A DNA stretch of 64,000 nt from positions 62,001 through 126,000 of the forward strand of contig CAZEJG010000008.1 of assembly GCA_964511625.1 (NCBI GenBank), in the 5' to 3' direction. Under the pieces are notes generated by a model, which was not told where the DNA came from, searched no databases, and saw only the letters and a list, made by a program, of their open reading frames with translations. Positions 33,493-42,390 of the stretch are shown one piece after another (position 1 is the first letter of the stretch; each line of letters opens with the position of its first letter). A program made the position numbers and the translations under genes. The stretch is from Pseudohoeflea sp964511625. GTDB lineage: Bacteria; Pseudomonadota; Alphaproteobacteria; Rhizobiales; Rhizobiaceae.

Positions 33493-34296
33493 TTACTGCC
33501 CTTGGACCGTCGGGAAACAGCGCCGGAGCGGTCCGATGTCCTCGCGGGAAGCCGCCATGAGAAATCCGTGCGAGGGATCGGGCCGGTTGAAGGCGACCCG
33601 TTCGCCGTTCTCGTCGACCAGACAGTGGCCCGTCTCAGTCAAAAGCACGTCTGCGGCGGCCAGATCCCATTCGTTCGACCGGGGACGAACCAGCACGCCG
33701 CCGAGATCGCCGGACGCGACACGGGCGAGGCGCAGGGCAAGCGAGGGGCCGCCGGGCGCACGTTCGATAAGGAAGCCCGGGTCCGTGATCGACTTGTTGG
33801 CCAGCATGTCGGGCATGGAGAGGCGCAGCGGACGCACCACCGGCCGGTCAGAGGCCACGCTCAGAAGTTCGCTGTTGAGATAGGCCCCGTTTCCGCGTGA
33901 AGCCCACCACAGATCGCCGCGCGCGGGCGAAGCGAGCACGCCGGCGACGGCCACGCCGTTTTCTGCGATGGCGACACTCACGCACCAGTCCACCTTACCG
34001 CCGATGAAGCCGCGGGTGCCGTCTATGGGATCGACGATGAACACGCGCTCCCGATCGAGCCGGGACGGATCATCAAGCGTTTCCTCCGACAACCAGCCGT
34101 AATCGGGACGAGCCGAAAGAAGGCGCTCGCGCAGATAGCGGTCGGAGGCCATGTCGGCCTCGCTGACCGGCGACCGCTCCGCCCCCTTGTACCAGGTCTC
34201 GGGCGAACGTCCGAAATAGGAATGGGCAATGGCGCCCGCCTCGCGAGTGGCGTCGATCAGAAGCTCGAGATCCTCGGCAAGCCGGCTGGACGTCAT
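33493..34296 (-). CDS. cysQ: Inositol-monophosphatase-family phosphatase, CysQ-like
   Basis: 267 residues. The lithium-sensitive magnesium phosphatase fold is marked by WLSEETLDD (metal Glu), the core motif VFIVDPIDGTRGFIGG (metal Asp residues), and EWDLAAADVLLTETGH (third metal site). CysQ-type enzymes hydrolyse 3'-phosphoadenosine 5'-phosphate made in sulfate assimilation; other members of the superfamily act on inositol or sugar phosphates, so the substrate is an inference. It begins 13 bp after pmbA and leads into the DUF4170-lipid A gene string, which is a recurrent rhizobial arrangement. Confidence 0.88.
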   Translation of the reverse strand: MTSSRLAEDLELLIDATREAGAIAHSYFGRSPETWYKGAERSPVSEADMASDRYLRERLLSARPDYGWLSEETLDDPSRLDRERVFIVDPIDGTRGFIGGKVDWCVSVAIAENGVAVAGVLASPARGDLWWASRGNGAYLNSELLSVASDRPVVRPLRLSMPDMLANKSITDPGFLIERAPGGPSLALRLARVASGDLGGVLVRPRSNEWDLAAADVLLTETGHCLVDENGERVAFNRPDPSHGFLMAASREDIGPLRRCFPTVQGQ

Positions 34297-34309
34297 CGGC
34301 GATACCCGC

Positions 34310-35647
34310 TCATTCGCCGGCCAGGGTCATGCCCTCGACCGCGATCGTCGGCGCGGCAATCGAATATTTCGGATCGATGTCGTCGGCGAGGATCATGCGC
34401 TGGAACATGTCCTTGAGGTTCGAGGCGATGGTGATTTCGGAGACCGGGTAAGCGAGTTCGCCATTTTCGATCCAGAAACCCGACGCGCCGCGGCTGTATT
34501 CGCCAGTCAGCATGTTGACGCCGTGGCCAATGAGCTCGGTCACGTAGAGCCCGGTTCCGATCGAGCGGATCAGGTCCTCAGGGCTCGTCTGGCCTGGATC
34601 GACGATGACGTTAGTCGCCGAGGGCGAGGTCGAATTGCCACCCCGCGTGGCGCGGCCATTGGTGACGAGCCCCAGTTCCTTCGCCGTCGGAGACGCCAGA
34701 TACCACTGCTTGAGAACACCGTTTTCGACCATCAGCAGCGGACCCGTGGAGACGCCTTCGCCGTCGAAGGGCCGCGAGCCGGGACGCCGCGGCAGATGCG
34801 GGTTGTCGTTGATGGTGAGGCCAGAGATCGCGACCTGCTGGCCCATCCTGTCACGCAGAAAGCTCGTCTTTCGGGCGACCGAGGCGCCATTGATGGCACC
34901 GACGAGATGACCGACCAGGCCCCTTGCGACGCGCGGATCGAAGACCACCGTCATGCCCGAGCCGGTGGGCACGCGACGAGGATTGACCCTTTTCACGGCC
35001 CTTTCTCCGGCCTTGCGGCCGATCGTTGCGGGCTCGTCGAGATCGGCGAAGAAGACGCGGCTGTCGAAATCGTAGTCGCGTTCCATCCTGGTGCCCTCGC
35101 CGGCCACGACCGAGACGGAGCGCGAGAAGCCGGAACGCTGGTAAGACCCGGAAAAGCCGTGGGAGGTGGCGAGCACCAGGCCGACCATGCCGGCGGATGC
35201 GCCCGCACCGACCGAAGCCGAGATACCCGGAACCCCGAGGGCCACGGATTCCATTTCCATCGCCGCTTTAGTCAGCGCCTCGGACCCAGGCTCGGTGGAA
35301 TCGTAAAGATCGAGATCCGGCCAGTCCTTTGCGAGCAGGGAATCATCGGCGAGGCAGGCGAACTCGTCCTCGGGGGAGACGCGCGCCATGGCGACGGCCC
35401 GTTCGGCCAGCGATTTCTCGTCCATTCCGTGCCCGGCCGAAACGCTGCCGACACGCTGGCCGACGAAGACGCGAAGGCTGAACTCGTCAGCCTCGGACGC
35501 CGAAGTATTGTCGATTTTTCCGTTGCGCACGGAAACCGAACCCGATCGCTGGCGGGCGACGACGGCATCGGCCTTGTCGGCGCCGGCCTTGAGTGCGAGG
35601 TCGATGAGTTTTTCCGCCCGTTCAAGCAGATCCAGGGATCGGGTCAA
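34310..35647 (-). CDS. pmbA: TldD/PmbA (TldE) family metallopeptidase subunit
   Basis: 445 residues of the PmbA/TldE branch. TldD-TldE form a heterodimeric protease that trims unfolded or modified peptides (known for microcin B17 and CcdA). The N-terminal domain has GADKADAVVARQRSGSVSVRNG and the C-terminal domain GLYVTELIGHGVNMLTGEYSRGASGFWIENGELAYPV, typical of the family. PmbA lacks the zinc HExxxH helix of TldD, and none is visible here. The start is TTG 35647 (GGAA 7 bases before); no in-frame ATG occurs until about residue 75. No tldD gene is in the window. It is first in the operon with cysQ. Confidence 0.92.
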   Translation of the reverse strand: MTRSLDLLERAEKLIDLALKAGADKADAVVARQRSGSVSVRNGKIDNTSASEADEFSLRVFVGQRVGSVSAGHGMDEKSLAERAVAMARVSPEDEFACLADDSLLAKDWPDLDLYDSTEPGSEALTKAAMEMESVALGVPGISASVGAGASAGMVGLVLATSHGFSGSYQRSGFSRSVSVVAGEGTRMERDYDFDSRVFFADLDEPATIGRKAGERAVKRVNPRRVPTGSGMTVVFDPRVARGLVGHLVGAINGASVARKTSFLRDRMGQQVAISGLTINDNPHLPRRPGSRPFDGEGVSTGPLLMVENGVLKQWYLASPTAKELGLVTNGRATRGGNSTSPSATNVIVDPGQTSPEDLIRSIGTGLYVTELIGHGVNMLTGEYSRGASGFWIENGELAYPVSEITIASNLKDMFQRMILADDIDPKYSIAAPTIAVEGMTLAGE

Positions 35648-35751
35648 TTCAGTGTTCCATTTGGTTTTTTGTCATGCCTTCATGTATTGTCCAAGCTGCC
35701 CTGCATCAAGTGCGCGGGCATCGTGCCCGCTCAACTCGATGGTGTTCCCGA

Positions 35752-37599
35752 ATGGCCGCAGCCGGATCCGAAATGTACCTCGAAGGGCTCATCCTTCTGG
35801 GCGGCGCCCTCGTGGCGGCCCCGATCTTCAAGCGGATCGGTCTGGGCACCGTGTTGGGCTATCTCGCCGCCGGCATCGTCATCGGGCCGATCCTGCGGTT
35901 CATCACCGACGGCGAGGAGATCCTGCACTTCGCCGAACTCGGCGTGGTAATGCTGCTCTTCCTGATCGGGCTCGAACTGAAACCGAAACGGCTGTGGAAG
36001 ATGCGGCGCGACATTTTCGGCATGGGGAGCGCGCAGGTCATGCTGACCGGCGCGGCGCTCTCGGTTCTGGCCTACTACCTCGCGGCACAATCATTCGGCG
36101 CCTCGATCATCATCGGTTTCGGTCTGGCCCTTTCATCGACGGCCTTCGCCCTGCAATTGCTCGGCGAGAACGGCGACCTGAACACCGCCTACGGCCAGAA
36201 ATCCTTCTCGATCCTGCTGTTTCAGGACATCGCGATCGTGCCGCTTCTGGCGCTCATTCCCATTCTCGCACCGTTCCAGAGCGGCGCGGAAGGAACGCCG
36301 CTGATGGATGCCGCCATTGCGGTCGCGGCCATTGCCACACTGCTTCTCGCCGGGAAATACCTCCTCAATCCGCTTTTCTCGCTGATCGCCAGCACCGGCG
36401 CGCACGAAGCCATGATCGCGGCCGCACTCTTCGTGGTGCTGGGGGCCGCCACGATGATCGGCCTTGCAGGCATGTCGATGGCGCTCGGAGCTTTTCTTGC
36501 CGGCGTCATGCTGGCGGAATCGACCTATCGGCACGAACTCGAAGCCGATATCGAACCGTTCCGCGGCATCCTCCTGGGGTTGTTCTTCATGGCCGTGGGG
36601 CTGTCGCTCGATCTCGGTGTGCTCATCGACAATCTCGGCCTGATCCTTCTCTGCGTGCCGTTCGTCCTTCTGGTGAAGGCGATGCTCTTCTACGGTCTCA
36701 CCCGGGTGTTCGGCAGCACGCACAACGATTCCATCCGCATTGCCGCGCTGCTGCCGCAAGGCGGGGAATTCGGCTTCGTGCTGTTCAGCGCCGCGGTAGC
36801 CGCCGGTATCTTTCCCCAGGCGATCGCCTCCATCCTCGTCGCCATCGTCACGCTCTCCATGGCGGTGACGCCAATTCTCTCGGCGCTCTCCAAGCGGCTG
36901 ATGAAGGAGGCGCCCGACGAGGAGATGGACGAGGATTTCGAGGGTGCCGGCGCCGACGTGCTGATTATCGGATTTTCTCGCTTTGCCCAGATCGCCGCTC
37001 AGGTGCTGATGGCGGGAGGAACGGACGTGACGATCCTGGACCATTCAGCCGAAAGAATCCGCGCGGCGGGACGATTCGGCTTCCGCATCTATTTCGGCGA
37101 CGGAACCCGCAAGGAGGTGCTTCACGCCGCGGGCATCCAGCGCGCCAAGATCGTGGCGGTCACCACCCAGAAGAAGGAGATCACCGACCAGGTGGTCGAT
37201 CTCATCCAGAACGAGTTCCCCGACGTCAAACTCTATGTGCGCGCGTATGATAGGGCGCATACACTCTCCTTGCGCTCGCGCGGCGTGTCCTACGAGATCC
37301 GCGAAACACTTGAATCCGGGCTCGTGTTCGGGCGCAAGACGCTCGAAGCGCTCGGGTCTTCGGAATCCTGGGCGATCGAGGTCGAAGACATGATCCGCAA
37401 ACTCGACGAGGAGCGGTTGGCGCTGCAGGCCGCGGAGGGCATTTATGCCGGGGCGGAGAAGATCCTCACAAGGCCGGTCGTGCCGGAACCGCTGATCAAG
37501 CCGAAACCGAAGAAGGAGCGGCCGGAGACACCGAAGGGAGAAGGCCCCGCGCAGCAGAAGCAGAAGGGATCCCACGAAGAGCTTTCAGGCCAGGCGTGA
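35752..37599 (+). CDS. Kef-type monovalent cation:proton antiporter (CPA2) with TrkA-N domain
   Basis: About 615 residues. Twelve or so hydrophobic segments from YLEGLILLGGALVAAPIFKRIG onward form the CPA2 membrane domain, with LFQDIAIVPLLAL carrying the transport Asp and LPQGGEFGFVLFS further on. A cytosolic RCK/TrkA-N Rossmann domain follows at about 415-530 (DVLIIGFSRFAQIAAQVLMAGGTDVTILD). The tail is a charged Lys/Pro/Glu-rich stretch. This is the KefB/KefC family of potassium efflux systems. The start is uncertain: ATG 35752 (MAAAGSEMYLEG) or ATG 35773 (MYLEG), neither with a strong ribosome site. No KefF/KefG ancillary gene adjoins; a VOC protein gene follows after 10 bp. Confidence 0.9.
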   Translation: MAAAGSEMYLEGLILLGGALVAAPIFKRIGLGTVLGYLAAGIVIGPILRFITDGEEILHFAELGVVMLLFLIGLELKPKRLWKMRRDIFGMGSAQVMLTGAALSVLAYYLAAQSFGASIIIGFGLALSSTAFALQLLGENGDLNTAYGQKSFSILLFQDIAIVPLLALIPILAPFQSGAEGTPLMDAAIAVAAIATLLLAGKYLLNPLFSLIASTGAHEAMIAAALFVVLGAATMIGLAGMSMALGAFLAGVMLAESTYRHELEADIEPFRGILLGLFFMAVGLSLDLGVLIDNLGLILLCVPFVLLVKAMLFYGLTRVFGSTHNDSIRIAALLPQGGEFGFVLFSAAVAAGIFPQAIASILVAIVTLSMAVTPILSALSKRLMKEAPDEEMDEDFEGAGADVLIIGFSRFAQIAAQVLMAGGTDVTILDHSAERIRAAGRFGFRIYFGDGTRKEVLHAAGIQRAKIVAVTTQKKEITDQVVDLIQNEFPDVKLYVRAYDRAHTLSLRSRGVSYEIRETLESGLVFGRKTLEALGSSESWAIEVEDMIRKLDEERLALQAAEGIYAGAEKILTRPVVPEPLIKPKPKKERPETPKGEGPAQQKQKGSHEELSGQA

Positions 37600-37609
37600 C
37601 AGGATCAAC

Positions 37610-38041
37610 ATGACAGGACAGACCATGACCCCGTTTCATCTCGCATTTCCGGTGAGAGACATCGAGGAAGCGCGCAGCTTCTACAGCGACGTCCTCGGCT
37701 GCAAAATCGGCCGCAGCGCTGAAACCTGGGTGGATTTCGACCTGTTCGGCCATCAGATGTCGGCGCATTGCAGGCCGTCGGCTCAGGACAGTACCGGCTC
37801 GGGCACCGTCGACGGACATTCCGTTCCAATCCCTCATTTCGGGGTCGTGCTGATGATGGAGGACTGGAAGGCGCTCGCCGCGCGGCTCGAGGCGCGAGAC
37901 GACATCGACTGGGTGATGAAGCCCAACTTGCGTTTCGAAGGCAAGCCAGGCGAACAGGCGACGCTGTTCATCCGCGACCCGTCCGGCAACGCGCTCGAAT
38001 TCAAGGGATTTGCCGATCTCGGACAGGTCTTCGCGAGCTAG
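37610..38041 (+). CDS. VOC (glyoxalase/dioxygenase) superfamily protein
   Basis: 143 residues with one VOC domain built of paired beta-alpha-beta units: FHLAFPVRDIEEARSFYSDVLG at the start (His metal ligand), DLFGHQMSAHC, HFGVVLMMEDW (second His) and a terminal FIRDPSGNALEFKGF (Glu ligand). It resembles the COG3565 group of predicted extradiol-dioxygenase-like proteins, for which no substrate is known. ATG 37610 follows CAGGATCAAC; ATG 37625 is a possible alternative. It is 10 bp after the antiporter gene, so probably co-transcribed, and its last 4 bp overlap the convergent patatin gene. Confidence 0.9.
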   Translation: MTGQTMTPFHLAFPVRDIEEARSFYSDVLGCKIGRSAETWVDFDLFGHQMSAHCRPSAQDSTGSGTVDGHSVPIPHFGVVLMMEDWKALAARLEARDDIDWVMKPNLRFEGKPGEQATLFIRDPSGNALEFKGFADLGQVFAS

Positions 38042-38934
38042 ACCTTGGCACGAAAGGCGAAGGCGGCCTCGAGGTCGCGCTTGAGCTGATCGCCGATCCC
38101 CTTGGAGGCCTCGAGGATCTCGCGGGCCTTGAGGAAATCGAGAACGCGGTACTGGTGGACTTCCGGCCTCAGAAAGATGTCGGGAGGAGCTGCCTTGCGG
38201 CGCATCTCGATGATCGACTGCATCATCAGCTGGCTCGCGCCGAACATCAGGTCGATGGTGGTCAGCTTCTCGCCCGGAACGCCGCTCGGCAGTCCGACGA
38301 CGTCGATACCGACGACGATATCGGCCATACCGGCGAGATGGTCGAAGGGCACCGGGTTGTAGATGCCGCCGTCGACATAGATGCGACCGTCACGCTCGAC
38401 CGGGCGGAAGACGGCCGGAATGGCGGCGGAGGCCGCGATGGCGTTCCTCAGATCGCCGGTTTCGCAGATCTTCTCGCAATGGTCGAAATAGTCGGTGATC
38501 ACGATCTTTGTCGGGATCTGCAGTTCCTCGAAGGTTTTCGGAACGCCTTCGGGCAGGAAGGCGCCGACGATGCGCTCGGCATTGAACTGGCCGAAGCGCC
38601 AGCCGTTCTCGATCGCCTCGCGCATGGTTTCGGGCCGGGCACTCCACATGCGGGCAAGCGCCTTGGTCGGTTTACCGATGGTGCTGAGCGCATGCTCGCG
38701 GATGTCTGCTCCCGCCATCCCCGCGGCCATGCCCGCGCCCATCATCGCGCCGATCGACGAGCCGGCGATCGCCACCGGGCGGATGCCGAGGTCATCGAGC
38801 GCCTCGATGACGTGGATATGGGCAAGCCCTCGCGCGCCGCCTCCGCCGAAGGCGATGGCGACGGTCGGATCACCGCTCGTCGTTTTAACGGCAGCAAGGG
38901 AAGAAGGGCTTGCGAGGTCTTCGGCAATGCTCAT
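38038..38934 (-). CDS. Patatin-like phospholipase (RssA/NTE family)
   Basis: 298 residues. The Ser-Asp dyad of patatin hydrolases is present: oxyanion glycine loop FGGGGARGLAHIH, nucleophile elbow IAGSSIGAMMG (GxSxG) and VDGGIYNPVPF (DGG). It should hydrolyse acyl esters of phospholipids or lysophospholipids in the cytoplasm or at the inner membrane; substrate unknown. ATG 38934 puts the glycine loop at residue about 29, normal for the family. It lies 23 bp upstream in sequence from the rsmD stop on the same strand, so it may be co-transcribed as the distal gene after rluB and rsmD. Confidence 0.92.
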   Translation of the reverse strand: MSIAEDLASPSSLAAVKTTSGDPTVAIAFGGGGARGLAHIHVIEALDDLGIRPVAIAGSSIGAMMGAGMAAGMAGADIREHALSTIGKPTKALARMWSARPETMREAIENGWRFGQFNAERIVGAFLPEGVPKTFEELQIPTKIVITDYFDHCEKICETGDLRNAIAASAAIPAVFRPVERDGRIYVDGGIYNPVPFDHLAGMADIVVGIDVVGLPSGVPGEKLTTIDLMFGASQLMMQSIIEMRRKAAPPDIFLRPEVHQYRVLDFLKAREILEASKGIGDQLKRDLEAAFAFRAKV

Positions 38935-38957
38935 GGAGAACTCCGGTAAGTACCGCT

Positions 38958-39518
38958 TCAGGTGCCAGAATAGCGGAAAAACCGCATTCGTGTATCGCCG
39001 AAATCACGCGTGTCCAGCAGTTCGAAACCGGCGCCCGGATCGGGATCGGCCTGGGCCTCTTCTTCCAGAATGGCCAAACCGCCCGGCACAAGCCAGCCGC
39101 CGTCGGCCGCCGAACGCAGGGCCTGGTCGCCAAGGCCCTTGCCATAGGGCGGATCAGCGAAGACCAGATCGAATGGCGCCACCGTCCCCGCCGCGCCGAG
39201 TTTCGTGGCGTCTCGCCGGAAGATCTTCGCCTTGCCGCGCAACGCGAGGTTTTCGATGTTGGTCTGGATCAGACCACGCCCCTCGACGCCCTGTTCGACG
39301 AACAGGGCGAACCGGCAGCCGCGCGATATGGCTTCCATGCCCACCGCGCCGGTGCCGGCGAAGAGATCGAGCATGCGGGTGTCGTCGAGCGCTTCCGGAT
39401 AGCCGTGGCTCAGGATGTTGAAGAGACTTTCGCGGGTGCGGTCGGTGGTGGGACGGATTGCCTGGCTTTTGGGCGCGGCGAGGTTACGCCCGCGCAATTC
39501 ACCGCCGACGATCCGCAC
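38958..39518 (-). CDS. rsmD: 16S rRNA (guanine-N2-)-methyltransferase RsmD (m2G966)
   Basis: 186 residues, the family length. It methylates G966 of 16S rRNA in assembled small subunits. The SAM-binding motif I is LDLFAGTGAVGMEAISRG, the catalytic motif is FADPPYGKGL, and the N-terminus has RIVGGELRGRNLAAP and RPTTDRTRESLFNIL, all typical. The start is GTG 39518, with AGGGGAGG five bases upstream. That start and ribosome site lie inside the coding end of rluB (20-bp overlap), so rsmD translation is coupled to rluB. Confidence 0.95.
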   Translation of the reverse strand: MRIVGGELRGRNLAAPKSQAIRPTTDRTRESLFNILSHGYPEALDDTRMLDLFAGTGAVGMEAISRGCRFALFVEQGVEGRGLIQTNIENLALRGKAKIFRRDATKLGAAGTVAPFDLVFADPPYGKGLGDQALRSAADGGWLVPGGLAILEEEAQADPDPGAGFELLDTRDFGDTRMRFFRYSGT

Positions 39519-41010
39519 GCGGGCCTCCCCTGCCCTTCGGACCGCGATCGGGCGCACCATCGGTGCGTTCGCCGCGTGGCTTTCCCTTGCCGCCAGCAGC
39601 CGGTTTGCCACCTGGCTTGCCGGCAAACTTGCCACCCGGCTTGGACTTGCCGAAGCCGCCCTCAGTGCGTGCCGGTCGACCGTCGGCAGACTTGGCGCCA
39701 TCGGGGCGCGCCGACCGGGGTCTGTCACCGGCGGGGCGAGCTGATTTGGCAAAACCCGGCTTGGAAGCCGAAGGCTTGCCGCGTCCGGCAGGTGCGCCCC
39801 CGGCATCATCGCGCTTGCGCCGTTCCGCCTTTTCGGCTGCGGCCGCCTGCTTCTTCTCACCGACCGGGCGGGCGCCCGGTGCCATCCAGACGTTGGCGGA
39901 GCGGCTGCGCGGGGCGGCCGAGGAACGCTTTTCGTTCTTGCCGGCTGGCTTGCCCCGTTCGCCGCGCTCGCCGCGAGCCGGCTTGTCGCCGAACTTGCCC
40001 GGCTTGGTGTCGAGCCGGTCGCGGGCGCGTTCACGGCGCTCGGAGGCCGAGATCCATTCCCGTTCGGGCTTGCGCGCCTTCTCCACTTCGGCCTCGGCGG
40101 GCTGCTTCGGCGTGCGATCGACGATCGGGGCGTCGAAATTCAGCCCCGCCTCTTCGATCAGTTTCGAGCCGAGCTGATCGCGCAGCGTCTTGCTGCGGAT
40201 CTCGACCACTTCGCCCTCGGGCAGATCGCCGAGCTGGAAGGGACCGTAGGAGATACGGATGAGGCGGTTCACCTCGAGGCCGAGAGCCCCGAGCACGTTC
40301 TTGATCTCGCGGTTCTTGCCCTCGCGCAGACCCATGGTGACCCAGACGTTGCGCCCCTGCTGGCGGTCGAGCGTCGCCTCGATGGCGCCATAGAGAACAC
40401 CGTCGACGGCGATGCCGTCCTGCAGCTTGTCGAGCGCCGGCTGGTCGATCTCGCCATGGGCGCGAACACGGTAGCGCCGCAGCCAGCCCGTGGAGGGAAG
40501 TTCGAGCGCACGGGCGAGACCGCCGTCGTTGGTGAGAAGCAGGAGGCCCTCGGTATTGATGTCGAGGCGGCCGATGGTGACGACGCGCGGCAAGGTTTCC
40601 GGCATCTTCTCGAAAATCGTGGTGCGGCCCTCGGGGTCGCGGTTGGTCGTCACCAAGCCTGCAGGCTTGTGGTAGACCCAGAGCCTGGTCCGCTCGATGG
40701 CCGCGATGGGCTCACCGTCGACCTCGATGCGATCGGAGGTGGAGACGACCACGGCGGGCGACTCCAGTAGCTTTCCGTTCACCCTGATCCGGCCGTCGGC
40801 CACCATCCGCTCGGCGTCGCGGCGGGAGGCGACGCCTGCGCGCGCCAGGATCTTGGCGATGCGGCCGGTTTCGACGCCATCGCCCTCCTCGCCAGGCTTT
40901 GCAGCCGTGGCAGGCTTCTTCCGGTCGGCCGCGGGCGTCGAACGGGGTTTGCGATCCGAATCCTCGCGACGGGGGCGCTTGCCTCTGACGGGCTTGTCTT
41001 GATTGCTCAT
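39499..41010 (-). CDS. rluB: 23S rRNA pseudouridine synthase RluB-like with long basic tail
   Basis: 503 residues. An S4 RNA-binding domain (GRIAKILARAGVASRRDAERMVADGRIRVNG, about 50-90) precedes the RsuA/RluB catalytic domain with the active Asp in GRLDINTEGLLLLTNDG and GLREGKNREIKNVLGALG. It isomerises uridine in 23S rRNA helix 89-90 region (U2605 in E. coli) or a related site. From about residue 290 to the end is a low-complexity tail rich in Lys, Arg, Gly, Pro and Ala (such as GGKFAGKPGGKPAAGGKG), likely disordered and RNA-binding. ATG 41010 (MSNQDK) was preferred to a GTG 7 codons upstream. It overlaps rsmD and is divergent from tadA. Confidence 0.94.
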   Translation of the reverse strand: MSNQDKPVRGKRPRREDSDRKPRSTPAADRKKPATAAKPGEEGDGVETGRIAKILARAGVASRRDAERMVADGRIRVNGKLLESPAVVVSTSDRIEVDGEPIAAIERTRLWVYHKPAGLVTTNRDPEGRTTIFEKMPETLPRVVTIGRLDINTEGLLLLTNDGGLARALELPSTGWLRRYRVRAHGEIDQPALDKLQDGIAVDGVLYGAIEATLDRQQGRNVWVTMGLREGKNREIKNVLGALGLEVNRLIRISYGPFQLGDLPEGEVVEIRSKTLRDQLGSKLIEEAGLNFDAPIVDRTPKQPAEAEVEKARKPEREWISASERRERARDRLDTKPGKFGDKPARGERGERGKPAGKNEKRSSAAPRSRSANVWMAPGARPVGEKKQAAAAEKAERRKRDDAGGAPAGRGKPSASKPGFAKSARPAGDRPRSARPDGAKSADGRPARTEGGFGKSKPGGKFAGKPGGKPAAGGKGKPRGERTDGAPDRGPKGRGGPRADRRR

Positions 41011-41078
41011 TTGGTGTTTGCCTGCGTTCACGGGTGTCTACCAGATCACCGGCGGACGGTTAAGGGAATTCGAATTCT

Positions 41079-41528
41079 GTGTCGAGCAATTCCGGTTTCA
41101 TGGATCTTGCGCTGGCGGAAGCCAGAGCGGCGGCCGACCGCGGCGAGGTGCCGGTGGGAGCCGTGCTGGTCATCGACGGAGAAGTGGTCGCGCAATCGGG
41201 AAACAGGACGCGGGAGCAATCCGATGTCACCGCCCATGCCGAAATCCTGGTGATCCGCGAGGCCGCCGCCAGTCTCGGCGCGGAACGCCTGTCGCAGGCC
41301 GATCTCTACGTCACGCTGGAGCCCTGCACCATGTGCGCGGCCGCCATTTCCTTCGCCCGCATCAGGCGGCTTTACTACGGCGCCGAAGATCCGAAAGGCG
41401 GGGGCGTGGCACACGGCTCGCGGTTCTACGACCGACCGACCTGCCATCACGCGCCGGAGGTCTATTCAGGCCTCGCCGAAAAAGACGCTGCCGATGTGCT
41501 CAGGGATTTCTTCCGGGCCCGTCGCTGA
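41079..41528 (+). CDS. tadA: tRNA-specific adenosine deaminase TadA
   Basis: 149 residues of the cytidine/deoxycytidylate deaminase fold. Zinc site and proton shuttle: HAEILVIREA (His and Glu) and LEPCTMCAAAISFARI (PCxxC). TadA converts adenosine-34 to inosine in the tRNA-Arg(ACG) anticodon, and is essential in most bacteria. The C-terminal helix ending LRDFFRARR is like E. coli TadA. GTG 41079 is the longest supported start (AAGGGAA upstream, slightly far); ATG 41100 (MDLALAEARAA) is a good alternative. It diverges from rluB by 68 bp and converges on the lipoprotein gene. Confidence 0.94.
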   Translation: MSSNSGFMDLALAEARAAADRGEVPVGAVLVIDGEVVAQSGNRTREQSDVTAHAEILVIREAAASLGAERLSQADLYVTLEPCTMCAAAISFARIRRLYYGAEDPKGGGVAHGSRFYDRPTCHHAPEVYSGLAEKDAADVLRDFFRARR

Positions 41529-41551
41529 GAGCCCGGATCGATATCGGCCGA

Positions 41552-42229
41552 CTACCAGGGAAGCGAGAACTTGGGCAGTTTGAAGCCCTTCTTCTCCTTG
41601 GTGGCTTCAGCCAGGCGACGACGCTCCTTTTCCTTCTCAGGCTCGCCAAGGTCGCCAACGGCCGCGGTTTCGGCAGGCTTGCGGTAGTCAAGCGGCGGAT
41701 CGGACAGGAAGCGGCGGCGATCGGAATAGGCGCCCTTCTGAATCTTCATGTTCTCGCGGAACGTCCTGTTCTGCTCCTGCGCCTTCAACATCGATAGCGA
41801 TGTCGGAGAACCGCTCTCGGCCGAGGGCTTCGGGCCGACCTTGGCCACACCGTCGGAGGTCTGAACGCGACCAAGCGGCGAACGGTAGCCGACGGCGTCA
41901 CCGTTCTCGTCTGCCGAGGCGACGAGACGTGCCCGTGTTTCCTCGGGCGATTCCACCCAGGCAGGATTGTTCTCGACCACGTTCTGCTGCGGCGCGGGAA
42001 GGCTCGAGGTCGCAGGAGGACGGACGAGAGTCGTCGGCCGCGGCTTGTAGTCGATCGCAGGACCACGATCCGGCTTGATGGACGCCATGTTTCCGAGGTC
42101 GTCGATCAGTTGCTCGGTGGAGGTCTTGTCGGTTCCGTAAGTCGGTCCGAGGCAGGCCGACACGCTCGCAGCAACAGCTGCAAGCGCGATCACCCTCGCC
42201 ACGGCGCGGAAACCATTACTCTTACGCAT
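41552..42229 (-). CDS. Predicted lipoprotein of unknown function downstream of ileS
   Basis: 225 residues. A basic N-terminus and hydrophobic segment lead to the lipobox SVSAC at about residues 22-26, so it should be lipid-anchored. The mature part is hydrophilic and mostly lacks predicted secondary structure: proline-rich (PATSSLPAPQQN), then a Lys/Glu-rich stretch (EKEKERRRLAEATKEKKG) and a short hydrophobic end FKLPKFSLPW. It resembles small rhizobial lipoproteins annotated only as hypothetical; I recognise no domain. It is 161 bp beyond ileS on the same strand with a hairpin between, so it is likely transcribed separately. Confidence 0.82.
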   Translation of the reverse strand: MRKSNGFRAVARVIALAAVAASVSACLGPTYGTDKTSTEQLIDDLGNMASIKPDRGPAIDYKPRPTTLVRPPATSSLPAPQQNVVENNPAWVESPEETRARLVASADENGDAVGYRSPLGRVQTSDGVAKVGPKPSAESGSPTSLSMLKAQEQNRTFRENMKIQKGAYSDRRRFLSDPPLDYRKPAETAAVGDLGEPEKEKERRRLAEATKEKKGFKLPKFSLPW

Positions 42230-42351
42230 TCGAAGTATCCCGTCCCTGAGAACTCGTCGGATTTTGCGCCTTTTGCTCCGACAATCTGTCTCTTTTGCGG
42301 CACCCTTGTACCGGATAGGTCAAAAGCGCGCAATTGCAACAGATTATTAAG

Positions 42352-42385
42352 GTGAAGTCCGCCAGCTTGCGACAGCGGACTTCAC
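42352..42385 (-). terminator. Hairpin just after ileS, probable terminator
   Basis: A perfect 11-bp inverted repeat GTGAAGTCCGC / GCGGACTTCAC with a 12-base loop ends 5 bp from the ileS stop codon. On the minus strand it is followed by CTTAATAATCT rather than a clean T run, so termination may be partial or the hairpin may protect the 3' end. Confidence 0.6.
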
Positions 42386-42390
42386 AGGTT

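Noticed and set aside
42352..42385. Reading the 11-bp hairpin after ileS as a small RNA or attenuator
   Set aside because: It directly follows the stop codon and has the shape of a 3'-end hairpin; no upstream promoter for a small RNA was seen.
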